Origin: Phycisphaeraceae bacterium
GTDB lineage: Bacteria; Planctomycetota; Phycisphaerae; Phycisphaerales; Zrk34
DNA length: 64,000 nt
Direction: 5' to 3'
NCBI GenBank assembly: GCA_028284925.1
Contig: JANQQT010000020.1
Coordinates: 16,176-80,175, forward strand
How positions within the stretch are numbered: position 1 is the first letter of the stretch; each line of letters begins with the position of its first letter. This document shows, piece by piece, positions 44,661-54,108 of the stretch. Made by a program: the position numbers and the translations under genes. The notes below the pieces were generated by a model. The model did not search any database. It was not told the origin of the DNA and saw nothing but the letters and a program-made list of their open reading frames with translations.

Positions 44661-46562
44661 TCAATGTTTATCCAGTGCAAACGCCAACACCGTCAAGTCC
44701 GCTGGATTGATCCCCGCCAATCTCGACGCCTGACCAAACGTAGCGGGACGAAACTGAGTAAGTACACACCTCGCTTCGTTTCGCAGTCCCTGCAAAGAAG
44801 AGTAATCGTAATCAGTCGGAAGCACACGCGATTCCATCTGCTCCAGGCGCTCATGCTGCCGTCGATTCCTTTCAATAAACCCTGCATATTTGATTCGACT
44901 CATCACCGCCGTAATGACGCGCGAATCTCGCGCGAGTGGAGGCAGATGACCTGCCAAACTCACTCGCTCGACCAAAGCCTTCTCACAGACATCGGGCCGC
45001 TTCACGTAATCCAACAACTTAATCTCCCGATCCGCCAGATCGCCCGCCGGCTCAACACGCAAATGCGCCTCTAAAGACTGAATTGCCGCCTGACGAGCGT
45101 TATACATCCCCCATCGATCGTCGTCGATCAAACCAAGCTCTCGGGCTACCGGCGTGAGTCTATCTGCCGCATTATCCGACCTCAGCAACAACCGATGCTC
45201 TGCACGCGATGTGAACATACGATAAGGCTCCAGAGGAACTTTCGTCACCAGATCATCCATTAACACACCAATGTACGCCTGATCCCGCTGCAGCCGAAAC
45301 GGCGTCTGGCCGCGAACATACAACACGGCATTCACACCCGCCACCAACCCTTGCGCTGCAGCCTCCTCATAACCCGTCGTCCCATTGATCTGCCCGGCCA
45401 GATAAAACCCCTTGACTGACTTTGTCATGCATGTCACGTCAATCTGATGCGCCGGTACCATATCGTACTCAACGGCATACCCATACCTGAGAATCCGCGC
45501 ATTCCCACAACCGGGCATCAACGAAACGATCTGCCGCTGAACTTCATCCGGCAAGGATGTACTGATCCCGTTGCAATAAACTTCATTCGTCCTGTGCGAT
45601 TCGGGTTCAAGAAAAACCGTATGCCGTTCCTTATCCGAAAAACGCACAACCTTGTCTTCGATCGACGGACAATACCGCGGCCCTGCAGTCTCAATCTGCC
45701 CGTTATACATCGGTGCGCGATCCAGGTTCAGACGAATCAAATCATGAATCTCCGCCGTGGTATTTGTCAACCAGCAGTACGTCTGGTCAATCCTGGGGAA
45801 TCGATCCGCCGTGGAATACACCTCAGGATCCGACTTCTCAAATGGAATCTGCGACATGTCGCTGAACGGCACCGGACAAACATCCCCCGGCTGCTGCTCC
45901 AGCACATTAAAGTCCAATGTCGTTCCGTCAAGTCGCGGAGGCGTCCCTGTCTTCAGTCGTCCCAACTTGAACCCAAGCCGTCGCAACGAGTCGCTGATCG
46001 CATTTGCCGGCCCTTCGTCAATTCGACCTCCAGGCGTCTTGTTATCACCCCGGTGCATCAAACCTCGCATGAACGTCCCGGTCGTCAGAATCACCGCCGA
46101 CGCCCGTAACTCTTTAGAAACCGCGCACTGTTCCCCCTTCGATGTATAAACAACACCTTGACACACACCCTCGTCCACCAGGACTTCATCCACCGCGCCC
46201 GCAAGAATCGTCAGATTCTCTCGCGTCTTCAGCAAACGCTGCACTTCTTCCGCATACGCATATTTGTCCGATTGGCAGCGCGGCCCTCGCACCGCAGGCC
46301 CCTTTGACCCATTCAATAGTCGAAACTGAATACCCGTCGCATCCGCCGCCAGCGCCATCAACCCGCCCATCGCGTCAATTTCCCGAACTATCTGGCCCTT
46401 CGCCAAACCCCCGATCGCCGGATTACACGACATCTGACCGATTCTGTCTGGATTCATAGTCAAAAGCGCCACGCGCACACCCATATTCGCTGCCGACCAT
46501 GCAGCTTCCGCACCGGCATGTCCCCCGCCGACGACAATGATGTCATATTCCGTCTGCGCCAT
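44661..46562 (-). CDS. mnmG: tRNA uridine-5-carboxymethylaminomethyl modification enzyme MnmG
   Basis: A 633-residue FAD enzyme (GidA) that, with MnmE, installs the cmnm5 group at wobble U34 of tRNAs reading split codon boxes. FAD binding is IIVVGGGHAGAEAAW at residues 8-22. Family blocks include QMSCNPAIGGLAKGQIVRE, GLMHRGDNKTPGG, RLKTGTPPRLDG and TGYEEAAAQGLVAGVNA. The C-terminal MnmE/tRNA-binding domain has RAEHRLLLRSDNAADRLTP and YAGFIERNRRQHERL. Length is the family norm (~630). MnmE is not in the window. Confidence 0.97.
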   Translation of the reverse strand: MAQTEYDIIVVGGGHAGAEAAWSAANMGVRVALLTMNPDRIGQMSCNPAIGGLAKGQIVREIDAMGGLMALAADATGIQFRLLNGSKGPAVRGPRCQSDKYAYAEEVQRLLKTRENLTILAGAVDEVLVDEGVCQGVVYTSKGEQCAVSKELRASAVILTTGTFMRGLMHRGDNKTPGGRIDEGPANAISDSLRRLGFKLGRLKTGTPPRLDGTTLDFNVLEQQPGDVCPVPFSDMSQIPFEKSDPEVYSTADRFPRIDQTYCWLTNTTAEIHDLIRLNLDRAPMYNGQIETAGPRYCPSIEDKVVRFSDKERHTVFLEPESHRTNEVYCNGISTSLPDEVQRQIVSLMPGCGNARILRYGYAVEYDMVPAHQIDVTCMTKSVKGFYLAGQINGTTGYEEAAAQGLVAGVNAVLYVRGQTPFRLQRDQAYIGVLMDDLVTKVPLEPYRMFTSRAEHRLLLRSDNAADRLTPVARELGLIDDDRWGMYNARQAAIQSLEAHLRVEPAGDLADREIKLLDYVKRPDVCEKALVERVSLAGHLPPLARDSRVITAVMSRIKYAGFIERNRRQHERLEQMESRVLPTDYDYSSLQGLRNEARCVLTQFRPATFGQASRLAGINPADLTVLAFALDKH

Positions 46563-46658
46563 AGCGGTAAGTATAGGTGAGAATCTTGCGGGAGATGCCC
46601 TTTAGAGCCTCATTTTCAAGCTCAAGACAAAGGGGATTTGACGAAAACCCCCTGAAAT

Positions 46659-48890
46659 TCACCCGATCAGTCCTTCACCTACACTCACATCCTCAAGAAT
46701 CTTTACAGGCTCAATCTCTCCTTCAATTGAAACGCCTCCATCCGACGAAATGACACACACGGGTATCTTCCCCGCCGACCAATCGGCCAAAGGCAACAGG
46801 GGCCAACGTGCCGGACGATGACGATCCGGATAAACTGAAATGTACTTATTGTCCAGACGATCGATCACCAGTCGGGGCCCCGCCAACAAGTGCCCGAACG
46901 CCGTTACGCCTCGCGGATGAAAACAAATCTCGTTCGGAAGGTATGTATCGCAAAACCCAAAGCTGTGAGGTCCCGTATTGGCATTAAGCAACAGATCCCA
47001 ATACCGTGTGTCCAACCCCCAAATCTCTGCTTTCAAATACCGCGCCGTCAGATCGCGCCACAAATTCTGAGAAATCCGAATATTGTCATAATCTGAAGAA
47101 CTGTGTGCGCAGCCATACGCCCTTAACGTCTCCCGGTGCGAATTCTGAATATCTTCCGTCAGTCGGTCTTTGTCAAACGCTACAGGCTGAGCAATCATCA
47201 ACGGCAATAACAACCCGTTGGTGGTATAGATCGAATAGTCATCCCACCCGGTATACTCATTCGTATCCACCTGCTGTCGCGTGTAACCATCTTCAACGCC
47301 CCCGGCCTCAGGATTCACGCAAACCGCATAATGATCTTCCAGCCAGGCTGCGCGCTCGATCTTCGGAGCCGCCTCCGCTGCCGCCAACCGACATTTCTCA
47401 ATCACCTCCTGATGCGCACTCGGATCGACGGCCCGTTCCAGCATATCTACGGCTGCATCCATAGCCGTCGTGCGTTTGATCGCCAGGTAGGTCTGGCCTG
47501 CCGCGTACTGCACCACGTGCGCTGCATCGTCCAGCGTATTCGCCGTACCCTCGGCAGGAAATCCGGTGTTATTCGTATCGGTCCAATGCAAATACTCCGC
47601 AAGCCTATGCACGGTCTCATCATGCCGACGCGCAGGCCCGGCATCACCCGTCCAGTGAACATACGCCTGAAGCAAGAGCAGAAAATTCGAATTCTCCTCC
47701 ACCGGCATCGGATGGTCATAAGCCTGCCCCTCAACCCGTATCCCTCGCCCCATATCGTGATTCATAACCAACCCGCCGGATTCTGGATGCTCTGTACAAT
47801 GCTCCACCCACCGTTCAAGCTGCATACGCAAAAGATCGGGCCAGAGAGTAAAGTAAAACAGCGATGAGTTATATGCCACATCCAATGTATTGTGATACAT
47901 GAAATTCCCCTCCCATACACTGAAAAACTGAGTCCCGTCCGCCAGATCACACCAAAACGTATTTGACATAAAGGAGTGAAAAGCATTGATCAGCAAATGC
48001 CACTGCGCCCGATTCAGTGGAACCTGTTCAAATAGCTTCTCAAATCGACGCGACAATGCAAGATGATCATCACGCTGATCCACCGCCCACTTCATTACCG
48101 CTTCCAGCCTCGGCCAGTACTCCGTATAACGGAAGTATGCCTCCTTTCCTGACACGTTGAGAATCTGATCCTTACTATGCGCTCCCCACACCAAACGCCA
48201 TTTCGTCCCATGCCCCGGTTCCACCACCGGCAACTCCAAAGTCAACCCCACCGATCCATCCTCGCCATACACCGGTTCCACATCCGCATTCAAGCTCTGA
48301 ATTCGCTCCTTCACCGATGCCTGCGGTGCGGGCGAGTCCTCAACAACATTCTCCGTTGAACCCTGATCGGTGTCGTTTCCACATGAAGCCATATATCGTG
48401 GCGAAAGCGACATCTCATAATTAAGATCAATACCCCCATCGTTGATATCGATCTGCGTATTCGGACGCTTAAGCCTGACAAACAATCTCACCTGCTCAAT
48501 GCGTTTGTTGAATGTCCGCAGACGCACATGCCCCGTCCAGTGTGCACGCAACTCCACGAACACAGCGGGCATCAGACACAGCTTCTCATTCTGCGGGTAA
48601 AAGGGACTGTGAAAATTAAGCTCCAGCCTTAGCCCACAAGATTCGCTGTACCCGCGAAAGGTAACAGAATTCATCCTCTCGAACTGCTCACAGTTATAAA
48701 GGACACTTCCCTCTTGCGTAAATGGAAACACCCGCTCAGTCCCGTCCGGCTCAATCAAACCCACCGCCAAATCCAGAGGTTCATCCAGAAAACGACCAAG
48801 TGCCGAATGCATTACCCGACGGTGGCCGGGTTCAAACAAAAATCCAAATCTGCTGCCGAGCCGGGCGAAAGGCCACGTCATCAACTGCAT
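46659..48890 (-). CDS. GH52-like glycoside hydrolase
   Basis: A 743-residue protein. The C-terminal two thirds resemble GH52 beta-xylosidases (clan GH-O, alpha/alpha barrel): FFSVWEGNFMYHNTLDVAYN aligns with the GH52 nucleophile segment, making Glu327 the candidate nucleophile. GLVMNHDMGRG and ICFHPRGVTAF also match. NTLDDAAHVVQYAAGQ corresponds to the general-acid region. Residues 1-270 form a beta domain (LRLELNFHSPFYPQ). Length agrees with GH52 (~700). No export signal, so it would act on oligosaccharides in the cytoplasm. Similarity is from memory and moderate; a distant GH116 or uncharacterised family is the alternative. It sits 97 bp from mnmG. Confidence 0.65.
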   Translation of the reverse strand: MQLMTWPFARLGSRFGFLFEPGHRRVMHSALGRFLDEPLDLAVGLIEPDGTERVFPFTQEGSVLYNCEQFERMNSVTFRGYSESCGLRLELNFHSPFYPQNEKLCLMPAVFVELRAHWTGHVRLRTFNKRIEQVRLFVRLKRPNTQIDINDGGIDLNYEMSLSPRYMASCGNDTDQGSTENVVEDSPAPQASVKERIQSLNADVEPVYGEDGSVGLTLELPVVEPGHGTKWRLVWGAHSKDQILNVSGKEAYFRYTEYWPRLEAVMKWAVDQRDDHLALSRRFEKLFEQVPLNRAQWHLLINAFHSFMSNTFWCDLADGTQFFSVWEGNFMYHNTLDVAYNSSLFYFTLWPDLLRMQLERWVEHCTEHPESGGLVMNHDMGRGIRVEGQAYDHPMPVEENSNFLLLLQAYVHWTGDAGPARRHDETVHRLAEYLHWTDTNNTGFPAEGTANTLDDAAHVVQYAAGQTYLAIKRTTAMDAAVDMLERAVDPSAHQEVIEKCRLAAAEAAPKIERAAWLEDHYAVCVNPEAGGVEDGYTRQQVDTNEYTGWDDYSIYTTNGLLLPLMIAQPVAFDKDRLTEDIQNSHRETLRAYGCAHSSSDYDNIRISQNLWRDLTARYLKAEIWGLDTRYWDLLLNANTGPHSFGFCDTYLPNEICFHPRGVTAFGHLLAGPRLVIDRLDNKYISVYPDRHRPARWPLLPLADWSAGKIPVCVISSDGGVSIEGEIEPVKILEDVSVGEGLIG

Positions 48891-49016
48891 GGGTCAAATG
48901 CTCCAATCAATGGTCTTATTCACCAACGACAAGACCATGCCCTGCACACACCATCTTCTTAGCACCATCATCGGGAATCGTCCACCGAAGATACTGCGGA
49001 TTATGCCCAAATTAAG

Positions 49017-49049
49017 AAAAAAAGCCCCACCTTCGTAGCAGGGCCTTTT
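49017..49049 (-). terminator. Terminator after fusA
   Basis: On the minus strand, AAGGCCC pairs with GGGGCTT (one mismatch) around a 12-16 nt loop, followed by seven T (plus-strand A 49017-49023). It lies 24 bp past the fusA stop. Confidence 0.75.
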
Positions 49050-49073
49050 GATAAGTCATATAAAACTGAGGAC

Positions 49074-51230
49074 TTACGCCTTACCGGCAATCACATCCTC
49101 CGCAAGATTGTTGGGCATCTGACGATAATCAGACGGCTCCATCGAATAACTCGCACGCCCTTGCGTCATCCCTCGCAGCGAATTCACATAACCAAACATC
49201 TCACTCAACGGCGCCTCGGATTCAAGAATCACCGCATTGCCACGCTGCTCTTGTCCAAGAATCATGCCCCGCCGGCTGCTCAAGTCACCGGTGACATTAC
49301 CCACAAATTCCTCAGGAGCAGTCACCACAACCTTCATGATCGGCTCAAGCAAAGCGGGCGATGCTTTCTTCACTGCTTCTTTAAACGCCAACGCGCCTGC
49401 CACCTCAAACGCAACTTGCGAAGAGTCCACTTCGTGGTACGACCCGTCAATCAGCGTAACCTTCACGCCGACCATCGGGTAGCCGGCAAGGACGCCCGAC
49501 TGCGCCGTTCGACGAACACCGGTTTCAACTGATGGAATATATTCGCGAGGAATCGAACCACCGACGATCTTATTGACGAATGAAAGTCCATCTACGAAAG
49601 GAATTTCCTCTTCCTCAGCCTGCTCAGCTGTGTAAGGCTCAATCGTGATGATCGCATCACCAAACTGCCCGCGCCCACCAGACTGCTTCTTGTGTAGCCC
49701 TCGCGCCTCAGCAGACCCGGTAATTGTCTCACGATATGAAACGCGAGGCTTACCAAGCTTAATCGGGATCTTCATGTCACGACCGATCTTGGTACTGACG
49801 ATATCCAGGTGAAGCTCACCCATGCCAGCAATGATCGTTTCGCCGGTTTCTTCATCCACAGTAAACCGGAAGCTCGGATCCTCACGATTGATGGTGACCA
49901 GAGCATCCGAAAGTTTTTCTCGATCACCGGCTGAGTCCGGCTCAATACTCATCGAAATAACTGCTTCCGGGAATTCCATTCGCTCAAGAATAATCGGTTC
50001 ACCCGGATCACAAAGCGTATCTCCCGTCGTCGAGTTTTTTAGTCCAATCAGTGCAACAATGTCGCCTGCCTTCGCCTCATCCATCGCAATACGCTGCTTC
50101 GCATGCATCTGATAAATGCGGCTAATATTCTCTTTCTTATTATTAACCGGATTGATCACACGCGTACCCTTGGCCAAAACACCCGAGTAGATCCGTGTGT
50201 ACGTCAAGTCGCCGTGTGCATCGGAAACCACTTTGAACACCAACGCGGAAAACGAATCGTCAGGCGTCAAAGCCCGGGACATCTTCTTCGTTGCATCCTT
50301 CGGATCAGTGCCTTCGACATCCGGCACCTCAATCGGCGCCGGAAGATAATCGATCACCGCATCAATCAATCGTTGGACGCCAATATACTTTAATGCTGAG
50401 CCGCATAACACAGGGTATACATCACCCGTCAAAGTGCCTTTTCGAAGAGCCGCCCGCAATTCGTCCTGCGTGATCTCCTCTTCCATGATGAACTTCTCTG
50501 TAAGGTCTTCATCAAGCTCCGCAATCTTCTCGACCATAATCCGACGCCACTTGTCTGCCGTCTCTTTCAGGTCATCGGGAATCTCACGCTGCTCAACCTT
50601 CGAACCCATTTCAGTTGCATCAAAGAAATACGCCTGCATCTCCATCAGATCGATAATACCAACGAACTCATGCCCCGCACCGATGGGATACTGCACGGGA
50701 ATTCCGTTCGCCCCAAGACGCTCGTGCAGCGTGCTGTAACTGAAATCAAAGTTCGCACCCAATTTATCCATCTTATTGATAAAACAGATACGCGGCACGC
50801 CATACTTGTCCGCCTGACGCCACACCGTCTCGGACTGCGCCTCCACGCCTTCCTTGCCGTCAAACACCGCAACGGCCCCGTCCAACACACGCATCGAACG
50901 CTCGACCTCAATCGTAAAGTCCACGTGGCCAGGCGTGTCAATCAGGTTCATCGTGTATTCCTGAGCACCACGCTCCCAGAGACACGTCGTCGCGGCAGAC
51001 TGAATCGTGATCCCGCGATTCTGTTCGTCTTCAAGGAAATCCATCGTCGCCGTTCCGTCGTGAACTTCGCCCATTTTGTAAATCTTGCCGGTGTAATACA
51101 ACACACGCTCGGTGACTGTGGTCTTACCCGCATCAATATGGGCGGCAATTCCAAAATTGCGAACGTACTTGAGGTCGGCGTATTTTTCCGCAGCGGGATT
51201 GGGGGATGTCGTGGCCTGAGTCATTTTCAA
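49074..51230 (-). CDS. fusA: Translation elongation factor G
   Basis: A 718-residue GTPase that moves tRNA and mRNA through the ribosome after peptide-bond formation. G1 is GIAAHIDAGKTTVTERVLYY, switch II is NLIDTPGHVDFTIEVE and G4 is CFINKMDKLGANF. Domain II and III blocks follow (RIYSGVLAKGTRV, GMGELHLDIV), then domain IV/V (GRASYSMEPSDYRQMPNN). Length matches family EF-G1. No tuf, rpsG or rpsL gene adjoins it, so the gene is outside the usual str operon. Start is ATG 51230, or 51224 two residues later. Confidence 0.97.
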   Translation of the reverse strand: MKMTQATTSPNPAAEKYADLKYVRNFGIAAHIDAGKTTVTERVLYYTGKIYKMGEVHDGTATMDFLEDEQNRGITIQSAATTCLWERGAQEYTMNLIDTPGHVDFTIEVERSMRVLDGAVAVFDGKEGVEAQSETVWRQADKYGVPRICFINKMDKLGANFDFSYSTLHERLGANGIPVQYPIGAGHEFVGIIDLMEMQAYFFDATEMGSKVEQREIPDDLKETADKWRRIMVEKIAELDEDLTEKFIMEEEITQDELRAALRKGTLTGDVYPVLCGSALKYIGVQRLIDAVIDYLPAPIEVPDVEGTDPKDATKKMSRALTPDDSFSALVFKVVSDAHGDLTYTRIYSGVLAKGTRVINPVNNKKENISRIYQMHAKQRIAMDEAKAGDIVALIGLKNSTTGDTLCDPGEPIILERMEFPEAVISMSIEPDSAGDREKLSDALVTINREDPSFRFTVDEETGETIIAGMGELHLDIVSTKIGRDMKIPIKLGKPRVSYRETITGSAEARGLHKKQSGGRGQFGDAIITIEPYTAEQAEEEEIPFVDGLSFVNKIVGGSIPREYIPSVETGVRRTAQSGVLAGYPMVGVKVTLIDGSYHEVDSSQVAFEVAGALAFKEAVKKASPALLEPIMKVVVTAPEEFVGNVTGDLSSRRGMILGQEQRGNAVILESEAPLSEMFGYVNSLRGMTQGRASYSMEPSDYRQMPNNLAEDVIAGKA

Positions 51231-51643
51231 TTCTCACATTAATAAAAGAACTTAACCATCGCCGATTTCGTCATATGGAACCTGCGATCGTGGGCTATTT
51301 CAAGATATTCGGTGGGGAATCACCGGCCCTCGGTCGTCGGTCCCATACCGACGGCCAAAACCGGCTCGGATGGGACAATTCAGTTAGGTGCTTCTCGATG
51401 CAAGGGAGCGGTCTCCTGCGCAAATAGCGTCACCGGACTCCATCTATTCATACACCCGACAACATTTATCGGTTCACCAAGCGGGGTGACTTTCGTCAAA
51501 AAACGCTTATCACCCCCGATTAGGGAAGCTATATATTTCGCATCGAATACCAAAAAATCAAGCCTGCTCCCCTTTTTCATTGCATTTCTCAATTTAACCC
51601 TCATTCACTTGATATCCGGACCCGGATACGCCAAACTCCTCCC
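51231..51643. other. 413-base divergent promoter region (fusA / rph)
   Basis: Separates fusA (minus) and rph (plus). Small frames on both strands overlap and match nothing. A hairpin CGTCGGT / ACCGACG with a 5-nt loop lies at 51335-51353, about 105 bp upstream of fusA, and could be a leader structure. Promoters of both genes must lie here, but I cannot place -10/-35 boxes with confidence. Confidence 0.45.
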
Positions 51644-52378
51644 ATGACTAAGAAACGAAGACCAACGCAATTACGTGAAACCAGCATCCAACGCGGTTAT
51701 CCGACCGCCGCCGCCGGCTCCGTCCTTATTACCATGGGCCAGACCCGCGTCCTGTGCACCGCTTCCATAAGTTCATCGCCTCCCCCCTGGCTACCCAAGG
51801 ATCCGGATACAGGTGAATTTACCCGGGGATGGGTTACCGGCGAATACAGTATGCTCCCCGGTTCCACACCCGACCGCAAACGACGCGGACCCGATTCCCG
51901 TTCGACTGAGATTCAACGCCTGATCGGCCGGGCATTGCGGGCCGCCGTTGATCTCGAAAAGATGCCCGGAGTTATGATCACCTGCGACTGCGATGTCCTT
52001 TGCGCCGATGGCGGAACGCGCACCGCCGCCATCACTGGCGCCTTCGTCGCCTTATCCGATGCCATATCACATGCCATGAGCGAAGGTCTGATCAGAGAAA
52101 ACCCAATCACCAACCACGTCGCCGCGATCTCCGTCGGCGTAATTGACTCAACCAACCATCTGGATCTGGACTACCCCCTTGACTCCAATGCCGAAGTCGA
52201 CATGAACGTCGTCATGAACGGCAAAGGAAAGTTCATCGAAATTCAGGGAACGGGCGAACAGGGTGTATTTGACCGCGAGCAACTCAACGGCCTGCTGGAT
52301 CTCGCAACAAAAGGAATCAAACAATTGATTCAAATGCAAAAAAAGGCTCTAAAGACCACCCTGGGCTCCTGTAAATAA
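51644..52378 (+). CDS. rph: Ribonuclease PH
   Basis: A 244-residue phosphorolytic 3'-5' exoribonuclease that trims tRNA 3' ends. It opens RPTQLRETSIQRGYPTAAAG and has VLITMGQTRVLCTAS. Catalytic and phosphate residues lie in EYSMLPGSTPDRKRRGPDSR and the following block, with CDVLCADGGTRTAAITGAF and DLDYPLDSNAEVDMNVV further on. Length is family typical (~240). Start ATG 51644. A bidirectional terminator follows. The only tRNA in the window lacks an encoded CCA, so 3' trimming plus CCA addition is needed here, consistent with an RNase PH. Confidence 0.97.
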   Translation: MTKKRRPTQLRETSIQRGYPTAAAGSVLITMGQTRVLCTASISSSPPPWLPKDPDTGEFTRGWVTGEYSMLPGSTPDRKRRGPDSRSTEIQRLIGRALRAAVDLEKMPGVMITCDCDVLCADGGTRTAAITGAFVALSDAISHAMSEGLIRENPITNHVAAISVGVIDSTNHLDLDYPLDSNAEVDMNVVMNGKGKFIEIQGTGEQGVFDREQLNGLLDLATKGIKQLIQMQKKALKTTLGSCK

Positions 52379-52402
52379 CGTACTCGCCACCCATATCGTA
52401 AG

Positions 52403-52438
52403 AAAAAAGAGGTCACCGTTCGAAACGGTGGCCTCTTT
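52403..52438. terminator. Bidirectional terminator between rph and the GST gene
   Basis: AAAGAGG-T-CACCGTT pairs with AACGGTG-G-CCTCTTT (52406-52438), a 15-bp stem with one U-G wobble and a CGA loop. Six A before the stem give a T run on the minus strand; the plus side has TTTCAATTC. It serves both convergent genes. Confidence 0.88.
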
Positions 52439-52462
52439 CAATTCGGTCGGTAGGGCATTTAC

Positions 52463-53170
52463 TCATGAAGCCGATGCAGCAGCCAACATCTCAATCTGAA
52501 TAGGATGTTCGCCCTTCTTGAGAAGTTCTACTTCATCCGCAGCAGTTTGATGAGCCTTCGCAATCGATGGCCGCTCGTTAATCCGATTCCAATACTCAGC
52601 GAGGCCCGGCCACTTCTCAGTATCCAATTGGAACTCGCAGAGCAACAACGTGTTTAACATGCTCGCCACGGAGATATCCGCAATGCTGAATTGATCTCCG
52701 GCCAGATACTTCTTCCCTTCGAGTTGACGGGTCAAGTAGGTAAATACCTCAGGCAACGTCTCGTTGACAGCCAGATCAATATCTTCCTGAATCGGTTCAC
52801 GTCGGAAGAGGTATGGAGCCAGAATCTTCTCCGCGAAATACTTCTTTCCGGTCGCCGTCGCAATCTTCGTATCTGCATATTCTTCAAACCAGAGTGCCCG
52901 CGCATACTCATAAGGATCCGCAGGATACAGCGCGGGTTCTGGTAGCAATCGCTCGGCGTAAGCGGAGATAATGGAGGAATCCGGCAACCAACCCTCACAG
53001 AACTTCACTGCCGGTATCTTTCCCAGCGGACTATTAGCATGAAATTCTTCCCCTAATGTGGGTGGACCACCTGGATTAAGGTCATATTCGATCCCCTTTT
53101 CCTCAAAGACTGATATCACTTTGCGTGAAAAATGCGACGCCGATGTACCGTAAATCGTGGGTTTTCCCAT
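52463..53170 (-). CDS. Glutathione S-transferase family protein
   Basis: A 235-residue two-domain GST. The thioredoxin-like N-domain begins TIYGTSASHFSRKVISVFEE and has the cis-Pro segment ANSPLGKIPAVKF; Ser/Ser-His near residues 10-13 is the usual activating position. The helical domain includes GDQFSIADISVASMLNTLL, with the conserved N-capping box (SIADI). Divergently transcribed from a TetR repressor gene, and the shared 272-bp region holds two operator-like palindromes. This suggests induction by a toxic electrophile or a related compound (inference). Confidence 0.9.
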   Translation of the reverse strand: MGKPTIYGTSASHFSRKVISVFEEKGIEYDLNPGGPPTLGEEFHANSPLGKIPAVKFCEGWLPDSSIISAYAERLLPEPALYPADPYEYARALWFEEYADTKIATATGKKYFAEKILAPYLFRREPIQEDIDLAVNETLPEVFTYLTRQLEGKKYLAGDQFSIADISVASMLNTLLLCEFQLDTEKWPGLAEYWNRINERPSIAKAHQTAADEVELLKKGEHPIQIEMLAAASAS

Positions 53171-53374
53171 AGATCTGCTCCTTGATTCGATCTCAACCGT
53201 CCAGATTGCGCATCAGTTCCTCAATACTTGCTCGGCTTCGCATCCTCCTTCAAACTCGCCAACTTTTTCGCTTTCTCCCATATCCGATCGAGAATGCCTG
53301 AATCTGGCCGATTACGAACAATGCCAATATGAAGGATTTTGCTCTAGAATAGCAGACATGACCGTCATACCCAC

Positions 53375-53395
53375 TATACTAAACCGACTGGTCTA
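53375..53395. promoter_or_regulatory. Operator-like palindrome, weaker copy
   Basis: Halves TATACTAA and CTGGTCTA flank ACCGA. Half-sites match at 5 of 8 positions. The right side (ACCGACTGGTCTA, 53383-53395) repeats the second site with one change. Same 8-5-8 layout as the stronger site 35 bp downstream. Probably bound by the adjacent TetR protein. Confidence 0.6.
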
Positions 53396-53409
53396 ATTTA
53401 AGGAAACCA

Positions 53410-53430
53410 TAGACTGGACCGACCGGTCTA
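53410..53430. promoter_or_regulatory. Operator-like palindrome, stronger copy
   Basis: TAGACTGG and CCGGTCTA are inverted copies (7 of 8) around ACCGA. It ends 12 bp before the tetR ATG, so binding would block tetR expression. TAGAC...GTCTA is a pattern I associate with NemR-like TetR repressors (memory, not verified). Confidence 0.68.
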
Positions 53431-53442
53431 TCAAGTGCAGGC

Positions 53443-54054
53443 ATGGTAAATAATCAAAAAGTTACGATCGACACACGGGAACGCATCGTCAACGCCGCTG
53501 CGGAGCTGTTTCATCAAAGAAACTATTCGGCCGTCGGCATCAACGATATCTGCAAACAGGCAGAAGTCGTAAAAGGTAGCTTCTACCACTTCTTCAAGTC
53601 TAAGGAAGATCTGGCCATCGCTGTCATCGACGTAACCTTTGCCAAGTTTGAATCGATGATGCATGACTTTTTTGCCGACCCTGGTTCTCCGCTGGGTCGT
53701 ATTCGCAAATTCTTTGAATTCATGGGAGACGCCTTCGCCTCCCAAAAATCTAACGGCAATATATTGGGATGCCCCATCGGAAATCTAACTGCCGACCTGA
53801 GCGCGCAAAGCGAGTCCGTCCGGCAACGACTTGCACGTGTATTCGATCGAAACATGGAAGTGTTCGCCCGAGTGCTTCAGGAAGCCAAAGACGCAGGAGA
53901 ACTTGATGAACACAGTGATGTTAAAGCCGCTGCCGAAGCCATGGTTGCCTACACACAGGGCATCAGCGTACTGGGCAAGACATACAACGACATACACGTG
54001 ACCAAGAGACTTGCACAGCACGTCATGCTTCTAGCAGGCGCACGAACGATATAA
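53443..54054 (+). CDS. TetR family transcriptional repressor
   Basis: A 203-residue regulator. The helix-turn-helix spans residues ~10-55: RERIVNAAAELFHQRNYSAV, then INDICKQAEVVKGSFYHFF and KSKEDLAIAVID, the typical TetR signature. The C-terminal ligand domain has ILGCPIGNLTADLSAQSESV, including Cys in a context (GCPIGNL) common in this subfamily and possibly reactive. It is divergent from the GST gene, with the two palindromes just upstream of its start. Expected role: repress itself and the GST gene until an inducer binds. The start ATG 53443 has only a weak ribosome site. Confidence 0.93.
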   Translation: MVNNQKVTIDTRERIVNAAAELFHQRNYSAVGINDICKQAEVVKGSFYHFFKSKEDLAIAVIDVTFAKFESMMHDFFADPGSPLGRIRKFFEFMGDAFASQKSNGNILGCPIGNLTADLSAQSESVRQRLARVFDRNMEVFARVLQEAKDAGELDEHSDVKAAAEAMVAYTQGISVLGKTYNDIHVTKRLAQHVMLLAGARTI

Positions 54055-54108
54055 GATCTATTCACGTTCGCCATTCATCTGGCAACAGCGCATCGAAATG
54101 TCTCCAAT

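Noticed and set aside
46659..48890. Assignment of the GH52-like protein as a secreted enzyme
   Set aside because: No signal peptide or lipobox is visible at its N-terminus.
51335..51353. Hairpin upstream of fusA as a terminator
   Set aside because: No T run follows on either strand after the stem in the direction of transcription; kept only as a note in the gap entry.
51312..51647. 111-codon plus-strand frame between fusA and rph
   Set aside because: No ribosome site, no recognisable domain, overlaps the rph start in another frame; likely chance.
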